From: Ascaphus truei
Taxonomy: Eukaryota > Chordata > Amphibia > Anura > Ascaphidae
Assembly (NCBI GenBank): GCA_036426205.1
Contig: CM071571.1
Coordinates: forward strand, 111,680,559 to 111,744,558
DNA: 64,000 bases
Direction of reading: 5' to 3'
A program made the translations under genes and the position numbers. How positions within the stretch are numbered: position 1 is the first letter of the stretch; each line of letters begins with the position of its first letter. Shown here one piece after another: positions 37,480-50,099 of this stretch. The notes beneath the pieces are model-generated. The model had not been told where the DNA came from. It saw nothing but the letters and a program-made list of their open reading frames with translations, and did not search any database.

Positions 37480-38230
37480 GCAGGATATGCTTAAGGGGGC
37501 AAGATATTAACATATGCTTCTAGAGGGGATTTCGGGTTTTCCTACAAAAAAATTACCAAAGCAAGATTGGACAAAGAGGATAGTGGACCAGGTTTAGGGG
37601 AAAATGAGGAGCTCAGTTTTAGACACATTAGGTTTGAAGCAGTGAAGTAGTCCCCTCAAAGTTATAGTCTAAGTGTAATTCTGGACTTGGGCAAGCGTAG
37701 TGTGTAAAGCGAAATCAGGAGAAACTGCAGAACCGAACCCTGAGGAATACCAACAGAAAAATTAAAAGGGTATGATGATGTGCTAGCAAGAGAAATGGAA
37801 AAGGAGTAATGGGGGAGGTATGAATAGAAATGGAATGGGGCTTTGTTATAAATACCCAGATCATGTAAAATCTGAAGGAGTGTAGAGTGGTCAACAGTAT
37901 GAAAAGCAGCTTAGTGATCATGCAAGATAAGGCAAGATTGAGCTTCATGGAAATCTTTTGCTACTTTGGTAAGAATATTTTCAATTGAGCAAGTTTCATG
38001 AAAACTAGATTGCAGAGGATCTACGAGGGCATGGGTATTAAAAAGGTTCAGCATGTGGTAGAAGACCAGAGATTAAGCCGTGTGGAAGCAAATAACAGAA
38101 GAAACACAGGACAGTAGTGAGTAAGGCAGTTCTTGAGAATTTGTGTTACAACTTTAGGTTTGAACAGTAATAAGGGAGTGCCAGAGAATAGTGGGGAGTC
38201 GAAAATATGGGTAAGTTTATGGACTAGGGC
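37480..38230. repeat. Unclassified old repeat
   Basis: Purine-rich sequence such as GGAGCTCAGTTTTAGACACA and GTAGAGTGGTCAACAGTATG has the look of an ancient repeat consensus. I cannot name its class. Confidence 0.3.
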
Positions 38231-38554
38231 AGGGGGGCGCAAACTTTTTTCCCTGCGCCCCCCTGCCGGCTGTCCCCTCACTCCCGCGCCCCCAACCCCA
38301 ACTTACCCGTGCTCCGGCGTAATGTCACGTTGCCATAGCAACGTGATGTCACATGATCTCGCAGCTTCATTTTTACGCTGCGTTGCCATGGCGACGCTGG
38401 GAGGAAGCCGCCGGAGCCACGGTAAGTTAGGTTTACAGAGGCCCTGCAGCTCCCCCGGCACTTAATTTAAGTACCTTCGGGAAGCGCGCGGGGCCTCTGT
38501 AAACCCCGCGCCCCCCCGTCGGCAGTCTCGCGCCCCCCAGTTTGCGCACCGCTG
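38230..38554. mobile_element. hAT MITE
   Basis: Left end CAGGGGGGCGCAAACTTTTT and right end CAGTTTGCGCACCGCTG are inverted. GACTAGGG is duplicated perfectly at 38222-38229 and 38555-38562. Same terminal family as 31834-34070. Confidence 0.92.
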
Positions 38555-40479
38555 GACTAGGGTAGGAGAACGAGGTCTGAAAAAGTGTAAAGTAATAGAA
38601 TCAAGAAGCCATGTAGTAAAGGGGGAGGAGGGAAGCAAATTATAAATGCCATGGTGTTTGGTTGTGCAAAAAAAGGAGTATAAAACAAGTTAATTCCATT
38701 GTCTTTATATGCAGAAAATAGCATACTTGAACTGAATTTTCCACTATTGCTACATTTGTAGATAAAGTATTCCTTGCTAAAGAGATCAATACAGTTGTAC
38801 AGTAAATGTCCTTTTCTATACATTTTTTTTTATGTTGGGGTAGATTTGACCACACTGTTTGGGATTCCAAAAGACAAGGCAGAACGTACAAGTTAATAAA
38901 GAAGAGTTAATTTCAGCTGGAGTCAACAGCGAGCACAGTACAGAATACAGAGCCAAAACGCGGTTTACAGGGGACTCCTAGCTCGCTAGGTGTAATGCCC
39001 TGCTTGAAGCAAGCTTACCCTGATAGAGCCTTGATCCGTTCATTCCAGAATATCCCAGTAATAAGGGATGACTGCCCCAGGTCCGTACAGTTCACGAGCA
39101 CTTTGGTCCCTAGACACCGAGACCAACCAATAATCAACTGGGCAGTCCTGATCAGCATCGGCTTCTATAGTTTCCCGGCCTCCTTTTGGAAACATAGAGA
39201 ACTTGGTGCTGAGAAATCTGTGCAGACCTGTCTCTTCTGAGCCAATCAAGAGATGGAGGGGAGGGGGGGGGAAACAATCTGGAATGGACCAATTCTGTCT
39301 TTGGGCGATAACCCTAGGTGAGGAGCTTGGAATTCACTATTGGGAACCAAGCCGACAGGCCTAGGACCCAGGCCCCGGTTCCCGATTTCAGGTTCATACC
39401 TCCCTCCGAGATAGACGTCTCACTGCCGGGAAGAGCACAATGCTTTGCTTTTGGAGTGTGTACTGTCCCAGCAGCCAGGCTCGCTCTTCCCCACTTCACC
39501 ATTGTACATAAGCTGCACCTGGCCTCACACAAAGGCTAGCCCTCTGTTTTAGATAGTAACACAAGGAAAACCAACAAATACCCACCTACAGTTATATTTT
39601 AGCAGGGTTAGATTTGATTTTTTAACTTGTCACAAAATACTGTAGCAACATGAAAATATTTTCTCTAATTTTGTCCAGAATTGTTTTTTTTTTTTTTTTT
39701 TTTGTTTTTTTGAACACTTACAGTATTTTCTAAATGTTGGGTTGTTTCACTGATTTGCAGCTGAGAACACTGCGTGTGAGAAGTGTTTAGCTTCTTATAT
39801 TTTGCTAAATAAGATTACAGCTGCAGCAGGCATTCGGTAGCTTTATGTAATGGTTTAGGAGCTCTGGCACAACCCTTGCTGATTCAGCAATCTGTAGAAT
39901 ATTCAACATCTAATACTCTAGTTACCTTGTTAATAACTACTGGATTTTCTTGCAATAGCTTCATAAAAGGTATGACTCAATTGTCTTCAAGTGCGTTGAC
40001 ATTTTTAGTTATGCAACTTGGCAGCAGTTTGTATTTCATGATAACTTCATATACTGTAAAATTAAACTTGTAGTTCTGTACAAAAAAAAAAATGCTTTAA
40101 CTTACATTTTCAGTGTATAAACGAGACCATAATTATGAGTCTTCAACCCGGAACAGTAACTATGTGATGCAATACACATCTGTACACTTAAATTAGATCA
40201 CTATTTTTTTCCCTAAGCAAGTAATGAGATGTGAAGCAATATGTAGACAAAAGCAGTAGAGTCATGCAAAGGAAACAAAAATAATATTTTTTTCTCTGTC
40301 CACAGCAGAGGGTGAGGGACCACACTAAGGAAACAAAGCTATAAATGGAAAGGATGTACAGTAAAGAAGTCAATTTACAGAGGAGAAAGTCTTTTGAAAC
40401 GGAATGCTAACAAGTCAATGGGATATATATCTAAATATGTTTAAAAGAAACAAGGATGTTGCTTACTACACCATTAAGA

Positions 40480-40710
40480 GAGCTATTGAACCATTCACTA
40501 TTAACAGGCGTAGTTCCATATGACTGCGGGAGAGGGAATAAAGTCTTACTTCACGGTAGGGAAAAGTCTAGTAACTACAGGTTTGTCGGCCTGATACCAT
40601 TTAGTCAGAAACTAATGGAAACACTGTTAAAAGAAAGACTTGTTCAATATCTACAATCCAGCAATGTACAAGAATTCAGGCAACATGAATTTACTAGGGG
40701 GAGATCATAA
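40480..40710 (+). pseudogene. CR1/L2-type reverse-transcriptase fragment
   Basis: The + strand reads SNYRFVGLIPFSQKLMETLL then KERLVQYL and QHEFTRGRS, the conserved NYRPVSL...KxxE...QHGF..GRS block of non-LTR reverse transcriptases. Both ends are truncated; an A-run follows at 40710. Confidence 0.75.
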
Positions 40711-40779
40711 AAAAAAAAAAAAATCAGATTTGTTTTATAAGTCCCTCTGGGTAAGTAAGGTAATGCGGGTGAAGCATTA

Positions 40780-41014
40780 GGCGGCGTTTATCGTGGCCAT
40801 GACAAAGGCCGTGCCTCCGGGGCAGGCCATAGAGCATGCGATTTTAGGCCAGACAAACAATTTTGAATTTGTCGCGCAATGGCCTGGTCACATGGAAGGT
40901 TCAGCCAATGAGGGCGAATCGTTCACGTGACATAACGGCCACATCTCCACCACGCCTCCCCGTCGCTTCGGACCTCAGTGCAGCTTTGGAACGTGTGACG
41001 TCACACACGTGGCC
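40780..41014. mobile_element. Probable Harbinger-like MITE (TTA target)
   Basis: TTA precedes GGCGGCGTTTATCG at 40780 and follows CACACACGTGGCC at 41014. The terminal repeats are imperfect. GC-rich non-coding interior. Confidence 0.5.
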
Positions 41015-41442
41015 TTAGATGTAGTTTCCCTACATTATAATAACTTTGACAGTGTTCCACATTGAAGATGTTAAAATGTCTGGGATTAAATGAATAAATC
41101 ATTGGTTATGGGATAGGCAACATAATTATATTAAATGGAGTCCACTTAGCAGAGGCTAAGGGGGGCTGTGTAGTACAGATGTAACTGACATTATTGCAGA
41201 ATAATGAGTTATTGTGCAATTTACTATTGTTTTTGTGTGCAATGCAACCAGAGGGATCTCTCTTTGTCTAATCCCTTTTAAAAGACAGGACACCGGGACA
41301 GACATGTTTGGGTCAATACTATCCTAGGATGTGGTAGCTTTACGTTTATAAAAATAAAATAAAAAAATGCTGGTTTTATTTCATTTTCTTTGAGTTTAGC
41401 ATTCTAAATGTGTTCATCCTGCCATGACAATATAATTTTATG

Positions 41443-41907
41443 GCAGTAATTCCCAACAGGGACTTTGAAGACACCTCATGAACCCCAGGGGGTTCATATT
41501 CAAGGTAGTGGGTTCCTTAGTCCATGTGGGGACTGCACACTTCGTAAGGCCCCAAGCTACAATTTGGCATGGGTGGTATATCTGTAAATTACAGCAGGAG
41601 CTTCCACAGTTGCTCTCCATGTCATCCACATCTGCAATGTATTGTGGGGCGTGACTTTGGAAGCTCCTGCACTAATGCACAGCTATACCAACTATGCTGT
41701 CTGCACACAGTGAAGTGTAGTTTGGGGCCTTGTGTATTTCTCCCTCCTCACCCCCTCTCCCCACGGGCTCAGAACACTGCATGGGATCAGTCAAACAGTT
41801 TTGTTAGCAATAGTGTGATGAGTAGGCCATCAAATTCATTATTTAGGGTTTCACAGAACACTTTACTAGTAGAGAGTACACATTGTAGAAAAGGTTGGGA
41901 ACCTCTG
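41443..41907. mobile_element. hAT-like element
   Basis: Left CAGTAATTCCCAACAGGGAC and right AAGGTTGGGAACCTCTG are imperfect inverted ends of the Charlie type. I could not match the 8-bp flanks. Confidence 0.45.
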
Positions 41908-41939
41908 ACACAAACAAAGTAGTTTCTGGGGAAGTACTG

Positions 41940-42330
41940 CACCGACACACTTTATTCGAGCAAATACCCAGTATGTACCTGGCAGATACCTGGAATGCGC
42001 CGCTCCTCACCTCTGACAAGCCCCGTTGCGTTTGCCTTCCCAGCCTGGGTTCATGCCTGGCTGACGGGCGGCTGATCTGTTAAATGATAATGATAAGGAT
42101 TTAATAGGCTGCAATGCTTCGCGTGTCTACCAGATGGCATAAATTCATGAATTGTAATGCAGTATATATATATATACTGTGCAGTATTGCAGCCAGCGGG
42201 AATAAAATGCTTAAATCCCTGCATGGAAAATACCTCAATGCACTCGGGCAGAAAACAGTCACAAACCTCAATACACCCGGGTATACCCGAATTCGTGGGA
42301 CTAGCCAAGCTCGAATAAAGTGTGTCGCCA
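41940..42330. mobile_element. MITE with TIR CGACACACTTTATTCGAGC
   Basis: A 19-bp inverted repeat is identical at 41943-41961 and 42309-42327. Non-coding interior; superfamily not assigned. Confidence 0.75.
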
Positions 42331-42418
42331 GTGTAACAGAAAAAGCTTCTTTTGGAACTTAACACTTAAAATTCATTTGAATCCTTTCTGTACATTATAT
42401 TCTGTACACCTCATGTTT

Positions 42419-42454
42419 GGTCTGAAGAAAGGACATTTGTCCAGAAACGTTACC
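42419..42454 (+). ncRNA. Hammerhead-like fold H4
   Basis: Stem I GGU/ACC, core CTGAAGA (42422-42428), extra A, stem II GGAC-ATTT-GTCC flanked by an A/A mismatch, GAA, stem III ACGT (shorter palindrome than the others), T. It lies just past the 3' end of the antisense L1, in a block running to about 42540 that ends TCTTTTGTGTGCTCCTT, the style of other foldback tails. Confidence 0.55.
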
Positions 42455-43829
42455 TTGTCATTGGATCCGATGAATTTAATACACTTTGAAGTCTTTTGAC
42501 TCTACCACAGTCTTTTGTGTGCTCCTTCTAATTCTTGTTTATTGTTAGGATATGCAGGATCAATTTAGATGTATAGTGGTTCACATCATCAATGGGTTTA
42601 GCCAAAACAATTAATGTTGGATCTAACGGAATCTCAATATCCGTTACATCTTTTATTAACTTCAGCACTTTTCTCAAGTATGTCTGCATTACTGGACAAT
42701 GCCACCAATTATGTGCCACATCTCCTAGTTGTCCACATCCCCTCCAACAGCTATCCGAGGGCCCGGGAACATCTGTTTTAGTCTTTTGGGGGTGTAATAC
42801 CAGTGTAACAAAATGTTATAAACATTCTCTTTTGCTACTGTACAGATAGAGGTTTTACCCACATTTTCCCAGATATCTTCCCAGTCCTCCCTCATTATTT
42901 CAGTCTGAAAATCCAAGGCCACTAATCCATATATTTGTGGGCCTGGGTATCCTGTTTTGGGACTAAACCCTGATAAAGAGATGATGTCAACCCCCGTTGA
43001 TATTATTTTGTTTTACATAGATCTTCAAATCGGGTGTAGTTATGAAATTCCTCCTCATAGAAACTCTGGCACATAAAATGACAAACCTGCATATACCTAA
43101 ACAGCTCAGTTTGGGGAAGGCTATACTTTATCATCAGCTTCTCAAACGACATTAGCTTGTCATTTCTATCAAATCTTCTGCCTCCAGAATCCCTCTTTGT
43201 CTCAATTTTCAAAACTCTGTCCCCGAAACCCTGGAAGAAACCCTGGATTACCAAGGAGGGGTGCAAGACTAGATGGAGTCGATGTAACCCTATTTTTGTT
43301 TTTGGCCATCTGCCAAAGTTTCAAAGTAAACCCGATTACTGCTGGCTCCAATTGTCTCTCAATTCCCATCCCATATCCCGACCATAACAAAGAGCTTTTT
43401 ATCAAGCTTTCTAAATCCACCCAGGCATATACCCCTCTCGGGAAATGCCAGTACACCATTTGTTTCATATGAGAAGCTATATAGTGTTTTAAAATAGTTG
43501 TGACTGCCAGACAACCTCCTTCTTTAGCAGCAAACATAATTGATCTGGCTATTCTCGGTTGTTTATGCTTCCAAATGAATTGCATAATTCGATTTTTAAT
43601 ACTGTATCTTTTATAGTTATATAGGGATAGATATTGATAATGTCTGAAAATAATACAAAAGTCTATGGAGAATATTCATCTTTACTGCAGTAATACGCCC
43701 TAGCCAGGAGATAAAGTAAGAGTTCCCAGTTTGCAAATCTTTTTTTATCTTAGAAAAAAGATCAGGATAATTATATTTATAGTGAAATGGTGAGCTCACA
43801 AGACAGTGAGTGTGCTCAAAGAAAAATTC

Positions 43830-44925
43830 ATTTAAATACACACCACTGAAAATTAGAATATAACTTGTAATAGTATTACTTAAAACATATATTACTGATT
43901 ATATGTGTAACAGTAAATAAAAAGTGTGAGACAAAATACCTGTAACCCCTACTAAGTGAATAAGCACTCAGACACAATGTAATATTTGTCAGGTGGTAGG
44001 GAATTATAGGTCAGATTCAGCACTGATGGAAATAACCATCAGAGACCAGAGAGACAGCTCAGTAGTGCACCTATAAATATAGATGATCTAAAGACCACAA
44101 TTCAAATTAATTAGTAGGTCTAGTAAGGTGCAGCTGATTACAACATCATACCATAAACAACCCTCTATACCCAAAAAGGAGAGATATATAGCAGGAGCAA
44201 TGCACTACTTTAGAAATGCTAGTATATTCCTGTACATATAGTGTATGTGATAAGTATAAGGTGACCCTAACTGGCAGCCACCACACACCACTAGTTGGAT
44301 AGATATTTCAGTGCATAACCTTCCAAAAATAAAGAGAATAGCTGAATGTGGAGTTACAATCCAAACTCACACAAAGTACAACATGGGCTCTAATGTTGAC
44401 CACCCATAGAGCCCATAATAAGGTAGCGCTGGGCAAACTCTATTAGACTCCTGTCATGAATATCTAATAATATGGTATGATGAAATAGATATAAATACTC
44501 TGATCAGCTGGAATCTCGTAACTCAGAACTGAAACAGCTCCATAACGGAGACTGATGACATCACTACGTGCCCTACGCACATTTCCCTCCAACTACGGAG
44601 CTTCATCAGGGACATTTTTGCATGTAGAGGGAAGCGAAGCTATTTAAAGGTGCCCATCGCTATGGTAACACGATCAGTAGCCAAAATTGCGCATGCTTGA
44701 ACTAATATGACTAGGGTCACCCAAATAGTGCCAATGCAGCATGCTCAAAACCGGATCCTATGATCACACTGCAAATACAAGTATATTTAAGGAGATTAAG
44801 CCCTCTTATAGCACACAGTATAGTCGCGCATGAGTTAGAGTGCACCCGATCAGACAGATGACTAAGGAGACATACCTCCTCTGCGATCGTGCTGTATACA
44901 TCCGATCGTGCAGATGGGCCTTTTT
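43830..44925 (-). mobile_element. Hammerhead-bearing insertion inside the L1
   Basis: About 1.1 kb of non-L1 sequence separates the FADD segment from the following L1 thumb region. It carries fold H5 and an ACGTGCCCTACGCAC/TTCATCAGG arrangement like the other hammerhead repeats. Junctions are placed from loss of L1 reading frame; I could not prove a target duplication. Confidence 0.55.
44569..44614 (-). ncRNA. Hammerhead-like fold H5
   Basis: Stem I UGUCC/GGGCA (5 pairs, one G-U), core CUGAUGA, extra A, stem II CUCC-GUAGUU-GGAG with a G/G mismatch at its base, GAA, stem III AUGUGCGU (fully self-complementary if G-U pairs are allowed), then A before the expected cleavage point. Confidence 0.55.
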
Positions 44926-47900
44926 CCATTTATAAATCAAAATGCCATTTAAGAACCTCTATCTCCTTTTCAGTTAGAGTCAAATTTAAAGCTTCCGACT
45001 TTCCCATATTAATTTTATACCCAGACAGTTCGCCAAATCTCTGAAGAGAAGATTGTAAATTCGGTAGGGATGTCAATGGATTAGCTACAGATAAAATAAT
45101 ATCATCTGCGAATACTGACATTTTATAGTTATCATCTTTTATTTTGATCCCTTATATATTTGGGGAGGCTCTTATACTAGCTGTTAGAGGATCAATTATT
45201 AAGGTAAAAAGAAGAGGAGAGAGGGGACACCCCTGTCTCATACCATTCTTTATTGTTATCAGGTTCCCCTCCCCCCTGGAATCTTCAAAGTGGCTGTTGG
45301 TGACTGATAGGGGGCCCGTACTCCCTGTAAAAAAAAAAAAAAGGAAAATCCGAATGCCTCTAGCGTTTTATCCAAGAAATCCCACCTTATTCTTTCGAAC
45401 ACCTTATCCGCGTCCAGGCTCAGCAACACCGCAATCAGTTTAGACTTATGTATCTGGTCAATAACATTAATCATTTTCCTTGTATTATCCGTCGCCTGGT
45501 GTTCACTCACAAATACCTCCTGATCATAGTGTATTAATCTAGGAAGAATTGGATTCAACCTGTTTGCCAAAATGTTATTATAGATTTTCAGATCCGTATT
45601 ATGAAGTGAGATTGGCCTGTAGCTGCAACAACATAAAGGATCCTTTCCCTCTCTAGGGATCACTACTATATTGGCCTTCGTCATCTGCGGGGGGATTTAT
45701 TTTCCGCTCGAAAATCATTGAATAAATCCAGCAGACAAGGCCCTAGAATTCCTATAAAATTTTTATAGTACAAATTTGAAAAACGTCTGGGCTGGGTGCC
45801 TCTGCGGGTTTTAAAGAACTAATCACCCTCCCAAGTTCGACCAGAGATATTTTTGCACTTACAGTAGAATTTTATGATTCTCCTCTGTCAATTTTGGTAG
45901 ATTACAATCTCAAATAGTTCTCAATATGGACGAGCCCGGGATTTTTGCAATCGGGGTTGAATTATCTAGATCATAGAGATTTGCATAAAATTTAACAAAT
46001 TCCTCTTCAATCTTTGAGGGATTGTATGTGACTCCTCCTCCTTTTATCCTAATAGCGGGGACCGAAGCCCTGATCCCTCTAAGTTTATTTGCCAATAAAC
46101 GGTCTGCCTTATCTTCATCATTGTATGTCTGTTTGGTCCATTTAAGAGCCTTCTCTACATCTTCCAATTGAAATCCCTTAAGATCCTCTCTTGCCTGGCT
46201 CAGTATTTTATACATTTTCCTTTACAAGTTGTTTTTATGTGAACTTTCCGACGTCACAATTTTTTCCGTTAAATATTTTTGTTTTTCCCTTTTTATTCTA
46301 TTTCAATAGGATGCAATTGAGATAAGCTGCCCTCTAATTGTGCCCTTATGCACCTCTCATAATATTGCTGTTGATTCTACTGACCCATTATTAATCTGAA
46401 AATAGTTTTTGAGGGAGTCTTCAATGTGTGAGCTAATTTCCAAATAAGTTAGTAATGAGTTATTCATTCTCCAGTGGAATGATTAAATCTTGGCAAATGG
46501 GAGATCAAACAAAATCGTCACAGGGACGTGATCCGACCCACGTTATAGAGCCTACATCTGATTGAACCAGCACTTCCAAAATATTTGGGGGTTGCAAATA
46601 TACAGTATTATCAGTTCTAGTGTAGGAGTGGTGTGGGATTGAGTAGAAAGAATAATCTCTCTGACCTTTATGCGAGTGGTGCCAACCGTCGAGGAGACTG
46701 AACTCTTTGATTAACAATCTAAATCTCCTTGATACACAATGTCATTGGAGAGTGAGACTGCCCTGGATGAGTGGATTTATCCATATCTGGATCTGGGACC
46801 ATATTAAAATCTCCTAAAATTATTGCCTGTTCTCGAATGGCTCAGAGAGACCCCAATGTTTCTTATAAAAAAAATCAATGTGTCCTTCATTAAGTACATA
46901 TACATTCACTAAAGTGATATGTAGGCCTAAAAGTAGACCGCGGACCACAATGGACCTCCCTTCTTTGTCTCTGTTAATTACCAAGATCTGGAACGGGCTA
47001 CCATGCTTTATTAAAATCGATACCCCTCTTTTTTTTGCTTGTAAAAGATGGATAAAGTGCTATAGGGTACACCTTGCTAAAAGTGTTTGGGGGATCTTGA
47101 GTGTCAAAGTGCGTCTCTTGTAGGAAACCAATATCTGCTTTCAGACTCCTGAATTCTTTTATGGACAATCTACGTTTACCATTACTGTTCAAGCCCTTAA
47201 CATTCATAGATAATACCTTAAAGTGGCGTTTGACTAGTAATTTCCAGTATCGCTGCAATCTCTCAATTGTGAAAGCCATGCTCCAAAAACCTTGATGATG
47301 GTTAAAAAACAGAAGGTGGAACAGGACAAAAAAACAAGTGGAGGGGGGGGGGGGAATTTTCCCAAATCGGGAACATGGAGAACAAAAATTTACTTGGAAA
47401 ATAAGATGTGTAACCAGCCACTCATCCCAATTTTGCAGTCAGTCCCTACATGGATTGGCCTGGGGTTGCCCTAACATCAACCATGTTGGACCCTTTACTC
47501 ACCCCCACATACCGCCACTACGAAATCTCCACCTCCTCACAGCACCTTTGTTTTACCTTACTTAAACAAGTGTCATTGATTATTATTCCAGGCTCACGGA
47601 AAGTTCTTTCCCCTGCTCCAAACAGATCTTGGTCTCTTCTATTCTTGGTGGGGTCCTCTTTCCTCCGCAAAGTCGGTCTTATTGCCCAGACAGTGGACAA
47701 AAAGTGTTGATAGCCGGACCTATAAATCAAAGAACCCATCCCCCCCACCCCTCTCTCTTTTCTGTCTTATTTCTCCAAAAATTTATTGTATTGGACAAAA
47801 TGTAACTTACTATGTGTATGACTTTTGTGATTGCCCAATGAAAATGTTAAACAACAAAAAAAAAGTGTTGATAGTCGGACCTATAAATCAAAGAAAAGGA

Positions 47901-48249
47901 GACAGAGAGGGACAAAACAACAGAAACAAAACACCTCCAACTTGGACTTCTTAGGGAATCCTGGGTTGTGGACTCATCGGCCGGATAAACCCTCGTGGGC
48001 TCCGATGGACCCTTCTAGAGTTTGGTGACCAGCAGACAAAAAACACCCATGGGTGATACCCAGATACTCGACCGGTCTTAATTATTCGCTCCTCGGGCGC
48101 TCGTTCCCTCAGCCGATCTCCTTTCATCCGAGCTATTATTCTGGGATTGGCCTTGTTGATTCGGTCTGCTCTTGGGCTCCAGACCCAGCACCGAAAGAAA
48201 AGCAAAAGACTCCTCTGGGTAGCGAAGGGAAGCCTGTTGTCCTCCCTGG

Positions 48250-48840
48250 TTAACATTAAGATGTAATGGAAAGGCCCACCGATAGCGAATTCCCTTTTCT
48301 TGTAAAATCCCTGTTGCCGGTCATAATTCTCTTCGCCTGTCTATGGTAATCCTTGACAAGTCCTGGAAAATCTGGATGGGGGAGTTTTCGAAGTCGATTG
48401 AACCCCTGTTTCTGCTCCCCTTTATTATCTTGTCTTTAGCCGTGTATTGATGAAGCCGCAGCACCACATCGCTGCTTCTTTTAGGGTCGTCAAATCTCGG
48501 ACCCAGCACTCGGTGAACTCTGTCAATACAGTTTGCGGTCTTCTAGTTGGGGGTAAATTGAGAGAATCATCCTTTTTGGATAAGGCTGCAGTGCCTTCTT
48601 AGTCACTGACTCTGGGATGTGGTGGATTCACAACTGCTGCCTTGGCTCTCTATTTTCAAAATCAGCCAGACTGTGTGTCATGGCTCTTACCTCCTCGTTG
48701 AGCCTCAGGACTTTGTCTGTGTTCACTTGATTTTGCAGGGAGGCGTCCATTTTACCTTCCAGATCCGTGGTTCTTTTAAACATTGCAGATATTTCAGATT
48801 TAAATTCCTGCACTCCTTTATCCAAAGCAGACTGTAACAT
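48250..48840 (-). pseudogene. L1 ORF1 relic (coiled coil plus RNA-binding C-terminal domain)
   Basis: ORF1 encodes the L1 RNA-binding chaperone. 48840-48628 encodes a heptad-rich coiled coil ending LADFENREPRQQL, the family's ENR-RRNNL boundary. After frameshifts, 48509-48321 encodes VLGPRFDDPKRSSDVVLRLH, then IQIFQDLSRITIDRRREL, and continues as GIRYRWAFPLHLNV in another frame, the RRM/CTD block. Stops and frame changes make it non-functional. Confidence 0.8.
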
Positions 48841-50099
48841 AGACTACATCTCCTGGAGCATCTCCTTTAAATCTTGCCCTGTAATGATTGTATACCTGGC
48901 TTCTTCACCCTGCTCCTTCCCAGGCCCAGGGCTCAGTGATGAGCGCTCCCGTCCGCCCTCCGTGCTGCCATCTTGTTTTTATCTGCTTGGGTCACGGGCA
49001 GTTTATGCCCAAGTGGGACAAATCCAGGGTGCTCACCTTCTTATCCTTCTGGATAGACATGTCGGGTGGTTCCCCCGTCCTCTGCCTCTATTGTGGCTGC
49101 ATTACGAGATGCCGATCGGAGGCTTTATTTACAAGCAAGCAGCGGCATGCACGGAGCTCTTCAGCAGACGTGCATGCGCTGTGACGTCACGCGTGCACCT
49201 GGTTACTATTTTTAACTGACTAATATTTGTCTGTCTGGCATCTGTATACTTAAAAGATAATTCTAGCAACCCCTTTAGTATTTTTATAGTGCACTGTTGC
49301 TACATGTGCTGTTCTATGTATAAATAGTACTTCTATTTAGTACAGTTTTACATCAACTACATTTCCGAAGAGGGTGAATGAACTTTGTAGAAAGAATGGA
49401 TTAATGGTAATCTCTACAATCTCATCTGACTCTTATGAAATGCTGAAAAGAAATGTACAAATGTGACAATGTAATAGGCTAGGTGATGTATTTGGAATGT
49501 GGTTCATACATGACAGCTCAAAATACAAAATAATACTGTACATTATTCCTCTGCTTATGTTGTATACAGTGATTATCTAAAGCTGTATTTATACAAAATA
49601 GTGTCATAAAGCTGAGATTAATGGAGGCGTCATCCTGTCATATTTGTAGACTGCCTTGAATAGGATTGTGTTGTTGTGTACTTCCAAGTAACAAGGCCCA
49701 GTATGCATATTTGTACAATAGCATTGTGTTGCCATGAGCTTAAACTCATAAATGATTATGGAAGTCTACAGATGTAGCAAGACCTACTGTACTGACCCCA
49801 ATGCTGTGGACGAATAAGCAAAATCTCACAGCGCAGGGTACAGTGTCTGCGGCGATCAAGCTGTGGAGGGTCCATGCTTCTGAATTGATACCCCTCGTTG
49901 TGTTATGCCTTCAGTTTCATGACCGCCGCAGTCGCGTGATCTCTCATGGCAGCGGCACTGAAGACAATAAGTCTTACTACATCTGTATATTAAAATTATT
50001 TTGAAGCATATGGACATCCTGCATAACTGCACGAAAATACTTATCTCCTAATTTGTCCTGTTTACACCAGCTTGCTATATGTGGAGGGTAAATGGAATG

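Larger units (their letters stand above)
42528..47279 (-). pseudogene. L1 ORF2 relic (endonuclease and reverse transcriptase)
   Basis: Read 5' to 3' on the minus strand. An APE-type endonuclease start (47279, SMNVKGLNSNGKRRLS, FLQETHF) is followed by its C-terminal part (near 46650, RDYSFYSIPHHSYTRTDN). A linker follows (46215-45910, EEFVKFYANLYDLD). The reverse transcriptase core (45684-45259) has YRPISLHNTDLKIYNNILAN and DQEVFVSEHQATDNTRK. The catalytic FADD variant and SGYKINMGKSEAL lie at 45121-44990. After an insertion the frame resumes at 43841 with FSKIKKDLQTG and SWLGRITAVKMNILHRLLYY. The C-terminal zinc-like end lies near 42700 (NWWHCPVMQTYL). Several frames are needed, so it is inactive. 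Confidence 0.85.
42528..49220 (-). mobile_element. L1-clade LINE, antisense, degenerate and interrupted
   Basis: An L1-type element lies on the minus strand with 5' end near 49.2 kb and 3' end near 42.5 kb. ORF1 and ORF2 relics are listed separately. An unrelated insertion occupies about 43.83-44.92 kb. Many stops and frameshifts show it is dead. Long old elements of this clade are common in amphibians. Confidence 0.85.

Noticed and set aside
38833..39561. Possible LTR with TG/CA-like ends
   Set aside because: The polyadenylation signal is misplaced for either orientation and flanks do not match; left unassigned.
43772..44935. ATTTATA as a target duplication of the insertion in the L1
   Set aside because: The match is short and AT-rich, and joining at it does not restore the L1 reading frame or expected length.
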